A stretch of DNA of 64,000 nt, taken from contig KB445811.1 of the NCBI GenBank assembly GCA_000320605.2, forward strand, positions 62,001 through 126,000. Direction: 5' to 3'. Source of the stretch: Gelatoporia subvermispora B. Taxonomy: Eukaryota > Basidiomycota > Agaricomycetes > Polyporales > Gelatoporiaceae. The translations under genes and the position numbers were made by a program. Below, one piece after another: positions 34,490 through 45,900 of this stretch. The number at the start of each line of letters is the position of its first letter. The first letter of the stretch is position 1. The notes under the pieces are model-generated. The model was not told the origin of the DNA and made no database searches. It saw only the letters and a program-made list of their open reading frames with translations.

Positions 34490-35370
34490 CATGTAGTGTA
34501 GTGCGTCGCCATGGATGGCGAAATGTTGCGAGAGGTCGCGCGGTCGCGAGTCGAGGGTGTGTGTGTACCCGGAGAGGAGGGTGAGAGTGCGGGCGGTGGC
34601 GAGGGCGCCATCCCGCCCGAGCGCCTGAGGCTGCGCCATTACCCTACCCTGCAGCTGGCAGGAACCCCGCACAGCACGCATGCAATTGTACATGCTCGGC
34701 TATACCAGGGCAAAACAATTCGCACGCGCGGTGCGCGAGTATCCCTACCAGTGTGAGCGCGGTGGGTGGTGGTGCAGCACCAGCTCGCGCTCGCAGCAGT
34801 ATCGCATCCGTGAGCGGGACGAACTGTGCCGCAAGAATGCGAATGATGTTGCATACACGGGAGATAGCTGCTCGTGTAGCGTCGTCAATGTCCTAGCATG
34901 AGCCCTTAGCAAGCGCCATGCCGGGAAAGTGTGCGATCAGCTGCGTATCTTACGAGATCAAGTCATGAAACTCACGAGGAACGTCCGCTCGGCCGCAAAG
35001 TACACCTAGGTATAGTGGCGAGATGATCTTGAGGTCCCAGTGGGCGGTGCGACTCGCCTTGCCGATGCATACGCATCTGCTCGGAACCACGGCCGTTGCG
35101 CAGCGAGCCGGGTAGTACGCGAACATGTGGCTGAGGAGCACATCGTTCGTCTCTTGAAGACATCGTTCGTCTCTTGAAGGGTCCACAGTGACCATTTCCC
35201 GAATCATATTCTGCACCATTATCTCAGTGCATGAAGGAATCGTGTACAGGCACATATACTCACCTGTACGCTCTCGTCTTCGATCATGTTCAAAGCGAGT
35301 CGGGTTGAGTCGCCTTGGAAGACCGTGGAGCATTGGGCAAGTCGGGTGAAAGGTAGTCGTCATGCGTCGA
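34490..35370. other. Unassigned sequence with a 20-bp tandem duplication
   Basis: The 20-mer acatcgttcgtctcttgaag occurs twice in a row at 35140-35179. A minus-strand open stretch crosses it (34950-35363), continuing from the Spa2-like fragment, but shows no recognisable domain. A 20-bp insertion would shift any frame there. Confidence 0.45.
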
Positions 35371-35374
35371 CTGC

Positions 35375-35774
35375 GGGGAGGCCATCCTTGCGCCGTCGAG
35401 GGGCTGAGGGTATGGTGAGATGATCAGCGGTAGCACGAGGGAGAAGGATCTCACCTCTTTGTAGTACACATCGCGGGACAGGTCCTTGAACCTGCCCGTT
35501 AGCAGTGTCGCGAGTTTCTGCTATGCCTGGTTGCATTTCGGATGGAAGTCGTCTCGGACGGGAACTTGGAAGGAATGGTGGCTGAAGTGATCGTGTCCAA
35601 CAACTGGCGGGAATAACGCCATGCGGGTGTGTCCTCGGTCGTCTCGGCAGCGAATGGGTTGAACGAGCCGGTACAGCTAGAGCCGTATGGCATTAATAGG
35701 GGCATGAGCTGTGGCGCGAGTGCCAATGAGTGCAGAAATGTGGCGAGCAGGAGAGCGCGGCACGAGATCACCAA
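35375..35774 (-). pseudogene. Spa2-homology-domain (SHD/GIT) gene fragment
   Basis: Near 35456-35520 the minus strand reads QKLATLLTGRFKDLSRDVYYKE. This is the Spa2 homology repeat pattern (RxKLxxLxxxxFxELSxDVYxEL) found in polarisome scaffolds Spa2/Sph1 and in GIT proteins. A probable intron and THDDYLSPDLPNAPRSS follow. Upstream, AWRYSRQLLDTITSATIPSK would be the preceding helix but is in another frame, with a stop between them and no good splice site. I take it as a broken copy. The real gene scaffolds polarised growth at hyphal tips. Confidence 0.4.
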
Positions 35775-35849
35775 TGCGCACCAATGTGGCGAGCAGGAAA
35801 GCGCGGCGTGAGATCATCAACGCGCACCGCGGTGATGTTACGGTACGTT

Positions 35850-36235
35850 CCATGCAACCCTATGTGCACACCATACGAACCTGCGCACAGATGCAGCTGC
35901 AGGCTGCGTATATATTGCCATGGGTCAGCTCAATACCAACGCGAGCCACCATGACCACAGTGATAGCCACATGCAACCCTATGTGCACGTCATATCAACC
36001 TGCGCACGGATGCAGCCGCAGGCTGCGCATATATCGCCATGGGTCAGCTCGATACCAACGCGAGCCACCATGACCACAGTGATAGCCGCATTACTATCAA
36101 GGTGCCCCATGGTGATCTTACGGTGCGTTGCATGTATCCCTATGTGCACACCATTTGGACCAACGCGCAAATATACCTGCAGGCTGCACATACACCCCTG
36201 CGCATCAGCTCAATACCGACGCGGGCCACCATGAA
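35850..36235 (+). repeat. Second array of the 161-bp-type minisatellite
   Basis: ATG(C/T)A(A/T)CCCTATGTGCAC recurs at 35852, 35971 and 36132, spaced 119 and 161 bp. AGCCACCATGACCACAGTGA recurs at about 35944 and 36063. Unit layout (CACCATG, then ATTACTATCAAGGTG, then GCAGGCTGCACAT) parallels the array at 31.8 kb. Confidence 0.85.
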
Positions 36236-36597
36236 ATTCGGGGGTGCTGCGTTAGTCTCAGCTCAGTCACTCTGCTGCGCAGGCATTAAAAGCCTGTTTC
36301 TTGCCTCACTGCCTTAGAGCGACTGCTACAGACGAGGCGAAATTTACAGCCGCTTCGGAACATGATACATACATTCAGTCTCAGTTCAGTGTATATTCAA
36401 TGAACAGAAATTGCTATGCACATGAGGTCCCATTGTCCGAACAGTAAATTGGGGGTATGTGTGGCAAGACACGAGATAACGCTTACACAAGTCTTCGGTT
36501 GATGCAAATAATTGTGCGTTTTATTCTGGGTGCGTCAAAAAACCTCATGAAGCTGAGGGAAAAAAGCTACCATACAACACAATAGGAAACTAAGTAA

Positions 36598-38636
36598 CTA
36601 CCGCAACTTGTGAAGACGCGGTGATGCTTCCTCGAGTCGCTGCATCTTGAGCTTCAATGCGGTGACTCCTAGCGGCACATTCTCCCATTCACGAATGAGT
36701 TTGTCGAGTTGAGTTGTCTCGTCATGGGCGTCAAGTAATTGGGAGATTGTGACGCAGTCTGAGACCCATGCTGGTTGACGCTTGAGAAAGAGGCCGATGG
36801 CAGTGCGTGTAACAGGCCGGTAGCGTGCAATAGCTGCCGCTTCACCATCGGTCTTCTTCAGGTCTAGTAATCGTGCCACGCCATGGACAATATCCATCAA
36901 GAGAGAAAGAGCAACAGACCCATTCTTCTTGTGAGTGGTCCGCACATGCTCTAAGGCATGTTTGTAGTCTGCAAATGTATCCCTGCTCTCGACAACGTTG
37001 GTGAGCCAGTCGACAACTGCAGTGTCAATCTCTGCTTGATCCTCGGTCTTGCGGATACGTTTAGATGGTTTTGGAGTATCACGGGGTGGTGATTGGCTAG
37101 CAGCACGCTTCTCGGGTGCAGGTGAAGTATCTGAGGTGAGCGAATAAAATGGTGATGATACAGTCTAGGTATCGTCTCAGTTCTGATCATTCTCAGTGCA
37201 GCTTCGGGTAATACTCACCGATTCCGCAACAATTTCTACACAGTAACGTGTATGGAGAAGGAATGTATCAGTCATACGTTGGACTCCGAGGTTAACACCA
37301 TAGCGAAGGTCGGTCCAGACAAACTCAGAGTCGGCACTGATAATTGCAAACAGATAGAGATGTGGTTTTGTGTGGTTATGGTCGTCAGGAACTGGAACTG
37401 GGACAACAGCAGAAAGAGCAAGATCTGACAGGTAAAGTGTTTGAGACAGTAAGTCCAAAGCGACAGGCGAATGGTTACTTTCTACTCACCTCCTGAAGCG
37501 AATGCCCTCTCCTTTCGCAGAGCCTTTGCTATCTCTATGCTATCTGCAGCATACACTGTTGCCTCGTCATCATCCACAGGAATCTCAGCTTCTATCCGTA
37601 TATGCTGAAGCACGATGGCTCGTCGCACAGACCGGTTTATTGGTCGCTGATCCAATACACTGACCAGAAGAGGCCCATAGAAGTGTTGAGTGCGAGGTTC
37701 CATAGGCTGAGGTGAGGTAGATTCATGCTCCGCATCTTGACGTTCTTCATGCTCTCCAAAGAGGTTATCGTCGGGCTCATTGTTTTCGTGTGCTGAAGAC
37801 GGGTTATGGGCTGGCCTGATAGGTGGCTGGCTCTTCTGGTATACTTCCTTCGACCGATCTGAAAGCAGGCCCTGAGTCTGGTTCGAAATTGGACTAGTAC
37901 TGGTCTCTGTCGGTGGATTGGGATGTACACCAGTAGTACTGGTCTCTATCGGCTGAGTTGGAATTTGTGGACTAGCATCACTGTTTTGAGCAGTCTGGTG
38001 ACCAGTGCTACTAGCTGTAGTCAGCCGATTTGAAAGCAAACTGATAGTAGCACTGACCTGGTCGTTTTTGGTCGGCGGGCTTGAAAGTGGACTGGTAATA
38101 GCTCGTTCTGGAGTCTTCTCTCGGGATTCCTGGTATGCATTTAGACGTTAGGATCCCAAGACTGAGAGATTTTTATTTGGATATACAGTTACCTCTTGCT
38201 GCGGAATGTCAATAAGCTTTTGGAGCAAGAGATCCCTTAGCGTCTTTTCCATTGCTATCGCACGGTGCAGTTCCTTCGCTTCAGGAGAATCATCTTGAGG
38301 ATCAGGTGGCGTGTGGGCCGTTCCAGAGGCCACAGCAGCCCAGTCCACAGCAGCTTTTTCCTCTATTATACGCTGTGCGATGAATTTTGCGTGCTGAAAT
38401 TGGAAGCTGGGCCCTGCCAGCCGCTTTTTGGATAACCAGGCGCGTAGAATGGCCTATACCATATGATTAGCTCTTCTACAGAGTGTGTGATAGCTTGACG
38501 TGCGTACTTTGAGTTCATCCCCAGGCAAATGCTCACTGGCGACATACACATTTCACAATAAGCTCTAGAACTGAGATTAAATCACAACTATTAGTACGTA
38601 CATGTCTTCCATTGTTAGCAATGTTGCTTCTGCCAT
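36598..38636 (-). CDS. Element-borne protein of unknown function
   Basis: The ATG at 38636 begins MAEATLLTMEDIEHLPGDEL across an intron, then KAILRAWLSKKRLAGPSFQF, KFIAQRIIEEKAAVDWAAVA and KTLRDLLLQKLIDIPQQE. A long Ser/Thr/Gln-rich region with repeated PIETSTTG-like phrases follows, then a globular part (HFYGPLLVSVLDQRPINRSV, VVPVPVPDDHNHTKPHLYLF). A helical C-terminus, VALSLLMDIVHGVARLLDLK to ASPRLHKLR, ends with TAG at 36598-36600. Several introns. I recognise no domain. It lies 230 bp downstream of the GRF-finger gene on the same strand and within the repeat-bounded element, so it is probably transposon cargo or accessory. Confidence 0.6.
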
Positions 38637-38866
38637 CCTGACGAGTGTAACAAGCAGGTAAGCACGAGACAATGAATTCCTGAAGGGTAACACAATGTTG
38701 AAGCACGAACGAGTGTCGAGCAAGTTACAGCATGTGGTGCAATTGCAGCCTTGTAACAAGTGTAGCACTATACTGTGCTCTAGGACCCTATCCGATTCAC
38801 ACAGTGAATATCATGTTCAATATTCGATTAACGGGGGCCAAATTTCTAATTTAGATACCAAATATT

Positions 38867-40794
38867 CTACCGTCTTGTACCCTGTCGCCATTTTTTCATG
38901 AATCGCAGCCACTCGCCATTAGCCGTTCGCCCATACGAGTACCAAAGTTCACGTTCCCCTTCAACATTAGCTGCTGCAGCCCACGCACGGTGGTTATCAC
39001 TGTAGGTAGACTTTTTGTACTTAAAATCAGATGTATCGTACACCATCTCGAAGGCTCGCTGCCGAGCAATACCTTGACTCTCCAATCGTTGAATGTTTTG
39101 AAACCCTTCGGCCATGTCAATAACGTACTTGAGAGGCCAACCTGAACGACCACGGGTTGGTGTTAAGTCGAGCGACTCCGAAAGGACTGTGTTTGATGCT
39201 GGGGAGCTGAACGCACCAAGCGAAACAGAAGCCTCGCGAGAGCTGGTAAAAGTCATGTCAAGAGAGTCCAAAGACCCTGTGGTTATCGTCGGAGAAGCCA
39301 AAGCACCAGAAGGTGTCAAGTCGAGAAACTCTGAAGCGACTGTGTATGATATTAGATGCATCAAAAACATGAGATTTCGGCTCGTACCACTGGTTTTCTC
39401 TCGCTGTATGCAGTCCCGAACCATTTGAGACTGAGAAACATACGACGACATCTTGGGTGGTGTACAAGGAGGAGCCCAGGTAGATAGAGTTGATATTGGC
39501 GAAGATATGGAGAAGAGCGATGATGATGATGGTGCCGGCAATGGTGATAATAAGTCTGAATGGTGATGCTCGGCGTGAGTTGAGGAGGATGCCATCGAGA
39601 CCAAGGGCTGCTTGAAAGGGCTGTCACCATCTCCGAGTAGTCCCGCAGCAGAGGCCGAACGCTTTAGAGAACGTCCAGGCATACCAGGTGCATCGCGAAC
39701 ACCTGCACTGCGATAATGAAGCTCTTGCACCTCACTAATCCTGACGTTCTGGGCAGGAGACCGAGGACTGCCATTAATCCATGTCTGCCGCTTCCAATCG
39801 AAGTACTGGAAGGTGGTCTTGTCAACGTGATACTGCTCGACAAGGTCATGTGATTGCTGAGGATGAAACCAAGGGTAATCGGGTGCGACAACCTCATAGA
39901 TCTCAAGGTCGTTGTCATCCTTAAAGACAGTGTTTGTTAGTAATGAAGCATTCGCTGCTGACATATATCCTACAGCGAACCTTGGGCCACCAAAACACGG
40001 TGATAACCTTCTTTTGCTCTCGGGCATACTGCGCACTAACGGCACCATCCTCAACTCGTTCGCGCTCCTCCCGTTCGAGTTCTAGGCGGGTCTGCTGATA
40101 TAGTGGGGAGATAGAGTGTCTGTACGTTCTGTGTGTATTACCAAGACGTGCAGACTGGTTGTTGATCTGGCCAGAGTGCGTTGTAGATGCAGCACTTTGG
40201 TGGTTGAAGGGTGCTAGTATACAGAGGCGTTAGTTTTGGCTGTATTGCTCACATGCGACAATGTCACAGACGTACCTATGGCTGTGCCCTCATCAAAAGG
40301 CGGCTGAGCCTGTGCAGGTGGGGCTGGCACAACCACTACTGGAGGAACAAAGCCAGTAGAGGGCCGATGCTTGGAGACATCGCATGAGCGAATCTCGGGA
40401 AGGTACCAATGCGTGATACCACAACACTCCTTGCAAAGACCGAAGGTGCACTCCTGGTTGACCGAGGCACGACGACCCGACTTGCAAAAGTGACCGGGAC
40501 ATAGCGAGGGTCGTGAAGAGTGTCGACCCTGTGGAATACTTTCGTCCCATGCAAAGTGGCTACACGTGTTGTGGCTGGGAGGCTTATTGTTGAGGCACTA
40601 GGAGAGAATACAATAAACGAGTGATGACAACTTAGCAAGGCAGACCTTCGCACCTTTGAGTACCAGTATCCGGCATGGTCGGGGTCATTCTTGCCCGTGC
40701 ACATGATAGGGACCCCAAGTTTTTGAACACTGCATGATGGGCAGGAGCGAAGATGACCGAGCGGATGCCATGGTTCACAGAGAACCGCAGACAT
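38867..40794 (-). CDS. GRF-like zinc-finger protein, transposon-associated
   Basis: The ATG at 40794 gives MSAVLCEPWHPLGHLRSCPS followed by CPSCSVQKLGVPIMCTGKND and PDHAGYWYSKC. The spacing of Cys and the aromatic GYWY before the last Cys fit a GRF-type zinc finger. A second Cys/His-rich module follows (SLCPGHFCKSGRR, TFGLCKECCGITHW). A coiled region and a Ser/Pro-rich linker lead to a conserved-looking C-terminus, GWPLKYVIDMAEGFQNIQRL, SDFKYKKSTYSDNHRAWAAA, LWYSYGRTANGEWLRFMKKW. It ends with TAG at 38867-38869. Proteins with this finger and this C-terminal block are common in polypore repeats. A single-stranded nucleic-acid binding role is inferred from the finger. About five introns. No disabling change seen. 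Confidence 0.65.
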
Positions 40795-41390
40795 AGCTAA
40801 GAGTATGCGCACAAAAGGGGTAGCACGCACGAGGAAGACCGCAGCTGCGGGAATAGTTGCTTTTTCGAGTAAATGCTATGCCGAACTTTAGTCAGTGCTG
40901 CATTTGGTAACATGCCTGGCTTCAGCCACATATCGAGACGTACCATTGGCGAGACGCGTCAGCACTCAGACGTGTCTGAAGCACGTGATGGGAATGGCGC
41001 AGAGATGTCGCGGGAGTCTGCAACCTAGCAAGAATGGAGTGCAATGCGCAGCACACATGGTTGTACACTATTGCTACAATACCTGCCCGTGTGGATTTTG
41101 AATTGTGGGCTGCCAGTGTATGACTGCGACTCTCGAAGATATAGACCGAGGTCAAAGTTTCAAACAATACTACAGACTGATGTATGCCACAGTGATTTGC
41201 CGTTACATTAAGCAGGGGTGGTTGCAAGCAAACAGGACATTAATGGATTCGCAGACCGCATACAGAGATCCGCACAGTTCGTAGATGGTGGCGCAGACTT
41301 CAGCTTAGTAGCTGTAGGTCTCGCGGCGATGGTAGGCTACCACGGATACCATGTGCGCTACCCAACTCCGTACTGGACCATCCGCCGGAG

Positions 41391-41425
41391 TCCGCCGGAG
41401 TCCGCCGGACGGCCCCACGTAGGTC
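41391..41425 (-). repeat. Right terminal inverted repeat candidate
   Basis: On the minus strand it reads GACCTACGTGGGGCCGTCCG followed by GCGGACTCCGGCGGA, matching the left repeat. A third GGCGGA-type unit extends inward to about 41381. Confidence 0.55.
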
Positions 41426-41443
41426 GCATGCTCTCAAGCGCTC

Positions 41444-42387
41444 GACTAATCCGAGCGTCGCAATCTGCGAGAGCAAGATGGAAGGAATCGAAGAGAGTTA
41501 TTCCAATGTGAGTATGTGGAGTGGACTGCTCGGGTTAACGAATCGCCTCACGGGCTGTCAATTGAATGCGGTCCAAACGGATGGTCGACACTGGAGCAGG
41601 ACAGGATCCGAAAGTTTCAATTAGAGGGGGCATACTACAGTATCTGCTCTATATGCAACGTACGCAGTAATCAGACTGACCTCACCGGGTTTGTGATAGC
41701 CACATCGAGTGGAATGGCGGCTGTGTTCTGGGCCGGACGACAGATAAGGGGCCCTTGACTGAACTCACCGTCAAGTAGGGCTCAGCTAGTGTGCTGAAGA
41801 TCCTGTGCAAGAAGCTAAGGGTCTTTGAGGCTGTACTTCTAACAGCCTTGAGGAACAGCATTGAGTATACAAAGCTTCGGCTATCGTGCACTGCGCTTTC
41901 ACAAGTAAAATTTTCAACTTGAGCGCTCATCTTATGTAAGCGCCTCATAATGCCGGGACATAGGAAGGCAGTGGTGGCTCTCCGAATCTGTTGTACTCTG
42001 AACTTGACATGTTTTCAAGGTTCAACCAAGCACCTTGGGCACGAGGCAGGACCTGACAGGCATGCACATGCGAGAGTGCTTCGTCTACGATCGAAGGAGG
42101 CACCTTACAAATAGTTCTACCGAAGTCGAGGCTTGGACTCGGACGTAGGCACTACGGGTATCATGCCCTCAAGATCTGCACGCAACATGCTGAAGCTATA
42201 TCGGTGACAATTGTCCACATATATCGAGCAGATCGCGACAGCTCATCGAGAAAGGCTTCCGGAGCGTTCGTAAATTATTGAAACGTATCTCCCGAGATTG
42301 CGGTACGTATCGTGTCAAAGGAGAAGACCTAAAAGGGTGTTGTATCAGTCCGACTGCACCACTACAGCGACACGCCTAACGTGACCA
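41444..42387. other. Intergenic, nothing recognised
   Basis: Between the right inverted repeat and the promoter of the large gene. Only short open stretches without domains. Confidence 0.45.
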
Positions 42388-42411
42388 ACGCGTAGGACGC
42401 GTCAGACGCGT
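42388..42411. promoter_or_regulatory. Cluster of three ACGCGT (MCB) motifs
   Basis: ACGCGT occurs at 42388-42393, 42397-42402 and 42406-42411, at a regular 9-bp spacing, about 575 bp upstream of the large gene's ATG. ACGCGT is the binding core of MBF (Mbp1/Swi6), which drives G1/S genes in fungi. Regulation of the downstream gene is inferred. Confidence 0.45.
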
Positions 42412-42982
42412 CGCGATCAACGCGCTTGATGACGGTACGCCCACACGACCAAACTATGCACAAACGTTGCCATGTGGGCGATGTTGAAGTTCCCGGCGTT
42501 GGCGCTTTACCTTCTCTCGCTCCTCAACACGTCCGACGTCTGCGTATAGTACCGCCTTTCGCTTCTCGTCATTCTGGTCGTTGTCTGGGGTGCGGTGGGG
42601 GAGAGCCGGCAAACCGATCTTGCAAAACGGCAAGGTATGCAAGCGCTGTGTCGCGGATGCTCGGGATTGCTCACCTTGTCCCCAGACGCAAGTAGCCAGC
42701 TGAAGACGAAGAGTTCAAGAAATATATCACAGCAAGTAACGAACGACAAGTCCACAGACACGTTTCGACGACGGCACGTTCTACGGATAGAAGTTCACGA
42801 TCGACCATTCTCGATTCACGTTTCGCTTTCACGACTGCACATATCCGTTCTGTGTTCATAACGACTTCACGCGACTTTCACGCGATTTAAGTTTCTATAT
42901 CATCGATCTGACTATCTGACGACCCTATACGGCTCGACGAAATTCACGAACACGCCTACGAAGAACCGCAAGAATCAGCACA

Positions 42983-45900
42983 ATGCCTCTCTTGTCTCGT
43001 GCACAGCCTCTTGGTTCCTCTTCTCTCGCGCGCTCGTCCTCGCCAGTCCCCGCAGCAGCGACTCCCCATCAATCAATGCCAACAATCCGACTCATCTCCG
43101 CGACTCCAGCAGGATCCGGCCTCGCATCTGACGCAAGCACGTCCTTCTCCTCTGTCGCCCCCTTCGCATCATCTCCCCTCTCTCCCAAAGCCGACTCCGA
43201 AGGCCCTCGTAAGAGGATTGTCCCCAAGAAATCTAAATTAGGACTGCTTGTCGGGACAAAGACGAAAGAGAAGGCAAGCAAGGACTTCTCCGACGTTGTC
43301 CGACGTGTCGGCGGCGGCAGTTCTTCGATCGGGAGAGGGGGTGTCGAGATATACGTCGATCATTCGGAGGATCCCGAGATGGGCGACCTAGTCGTGGTTA
43401 AAAAGAAGAAATCACGACTGGGACTCGACGGAATGAAGTGGGGAACTCTTGGGGAGGTCACGAACATTCCTGCTACTGCGAAGGATGCGAAGCAGGCCTC
43501 AACGGACAACCTGCTGAAGGTGAAGGGCGACGACAGCCAGCGATGGTGGAGTATCGGGCGCGGCAGGAAAGACTCAAAGGAGAACAAGGAGCACAAGGAG
43601 AATAAAGAGAACCACGACAAACCGCAAGTACGTTCTAAAAGTACGTATGTCCCACCCTATAAAATCGCTCCAGTTCCTAATTGCAATTGCAGCTCCTGAA
43701 CCGTTGAAACCAACTGACGGAAGAGCCCGATTCAACTCGCTCGACTCTGGCATTCTCCTAACGACGCCAACATCTCGCCAACCTCTGAACCGCGAGGATT
43801 TCGGTGCCCAATCTCTCCTCGCTGTCCCTGCCGATCCCGCCAACGGCCTGCTTGCGCCCAACGCTCAGCCTACGGGCTCGATCGCCGTCCGCGCTATGCG
43901 GTCCGTGCGCTCAATTGCCCGCATGGCAAGCTGGGCACAGCTCGGCGGTGACAAGGAGCAAGCCGAGGCGGCGCCTGCGCCCACCATCAGCAGGCCCAAG
44001 CTGAAAGAGAAGACCAAGACGAAGCAGAAAGAGAAGGAGAGTGGTGACACGAAGAAAAAAAAGAAAAAGCAAAAATCAGAGAAGACGGAGAAGAGTAAAG
44101 AGAAGGAGGCGCGAGAGAAGACCATTCGCTCGTCGGGCAGCAGTTTCGAGGCGGGCGCTCTGAGCCCCCAGGCAAGCCCTGCGCCTCCTGCACCTGTGGA
44201 GACGGCGCGTACGCTCGGGCGCAAGAAGCAGAGCACGCTGGGTCTCGGACTGCCCTCGACCCTTCGCATCGCGGCCGCGCGCAACTCCACTGCGTTGTCT
44301 GGAGCAAGCCAAGCCCCCTCTGCTGGACGCCTTTCAGCTGAATCTGCGCACCTCATGGGAAGCGCTACGCATCGACCCTCTTCGATTATGTCCACCGGCT
44401 CTTCCTTGCGTCCTCCGTCGACTGCATCCGGCGTCTCCGCGTTCGAGACTCGGTCAGCGCGCTCCTCATCAAGCTCAGTGGTCTCAATCAAGTGGGACGA
44501 GGATAGAATTCGCACCTCAAAGGAATTGCAGCGCAAGGAGCGCAGCCGCCGCTCTCGCGATGACAAGACCACTAAGGAAAGTCGAAGGTCATCCGAGGCC
44601 AGGCGCCGCACGCCAATCTCTGAGATCTTCCCGGAAGTACAGACCCAACGCAGTGCGTCTGGATCGTCGCAATCGCCTCCCGCATCAGTATTCGATAAAC
44701 CGATCGTCACCGTTGAAGAAGCGACTGCAGACGGACATAGCGATCCTTCCAAAAGCCCTGCCGAGACCCCTGCCAAACGTGCACGTCCGCGCCCAGTGTC
44801 GGAGCAGTTGCTCGGTCGTACACGCCCTCAGGCCATGTGTGAGGAGTCATTCGGTATGTGACGTTTGTACCTTGTCTAAATTTGTCGACGCTCTAACATT
44901 GGTATTTTAGGGGTGTTGTCTATTCTGGATGCCGCCACGAATGATCTTGCGTCATTAATCAACCGTCTCGATCTCGAAGCCACACCTGCGAGCAGCGCGA
45001 ACTCCTCGCCGATCAAGCCCACACCACTTCAAGGCAGCGGCCAAGAGAGTCCTCTGAAAAGACGCGCGGGTACCTTGACCAGTCCTCTGAAGATGGAGCT
45101 CCGGGACAGCACGGCGTCCATCAGTTCCCTACGACCCTATGCCAAGGCTCAGAGCACGACGACGGAGACTCTACGGAAGCCAAGTGACGCTGTTCGAATC
45201 GTTGGCCAACAGATTGCGCCGTGGTCAGAGCTGAACTGGCATGTGTCGCCAAAGAAGGAGGCGACCAAGACTACAGTCGCTTTCCGACCGACGCACAAGC
45301 GCACGCTCACTCCTGCGCCTGATATCGAGCCACCTCCGGTCTTCCAGCCTCTGCGTCCAGCGAAACCGCGTGTCGTCTCACAAGTACACTCGTCACCGGC
45401 GTCAAGCGTTGCCACTCCGACTGCCCCTGTTGAGAAGGCCGCCCCATCCTCACGCACTTTCGGTTCACGAACGTCGTCCAAGAAGGGATCTCACAGCTCC
45501 AAGGGATCAAGAGGTTCAGAGGAGGGTACACCCTGCCCGACTCCTATGGTCGAGCGCACAGGCGGCATCTTCCGGAGCGGGTCGGGGTTGGCGCTGAAAG
45601 ACACTGGTCGCATTTCTCCCCAAGCGAGAAAGGGCCTCGCGCTCTCTGGAACCCTCGGGGGATCCACCGAGCCCGACGTTGACCTAGATGACCCTGATTC
45701 TGATATCCCTGATGAGTTGCAGGTCATTCTTGCAGGTCAATCTGATGAAGACACGATGTCTTTCCGTCCCGGCATTCCGTCTCCTCGTGCTCCTCCCGAA
45801 ATTCCTCTGCCTGTCCTAGAAATCGAGCAAGTCGCTGATGAAGTCGCCTCGCTGCCTGTATTTCAAGCTCAACTGTACGACGAGGAAGCGAACCTCGCAG

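Larger units (their letters stand above)
28392..41443. mobile_element. Candidate 13-kb composite DNA transposon (KDZ type) with cargo
   Basis: Imperfect inverted repeats at 28411-28445 and 41391-41425 face each other, sharing GACCTRCGTGGG followed by GTCCGGCGGA and TCCGGCGGA. Just outside them TCAAGCGCTC appears in direct orientation at 28392-28401 and 41434-41443, like a target-site duplication. Inside are a KDZ transposase gene, repeat arrays, broken host-gene pieces and two minus-strand genes. KDZ elements of mushrooms are known to be large and to carry extra genes. The outer boundary is ambiguous because AGCGCT is itself palindromic and could belong to the inverted repeat. Two unrelated elements sharing similar termini is the alternative. 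Confidence 0.5.
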
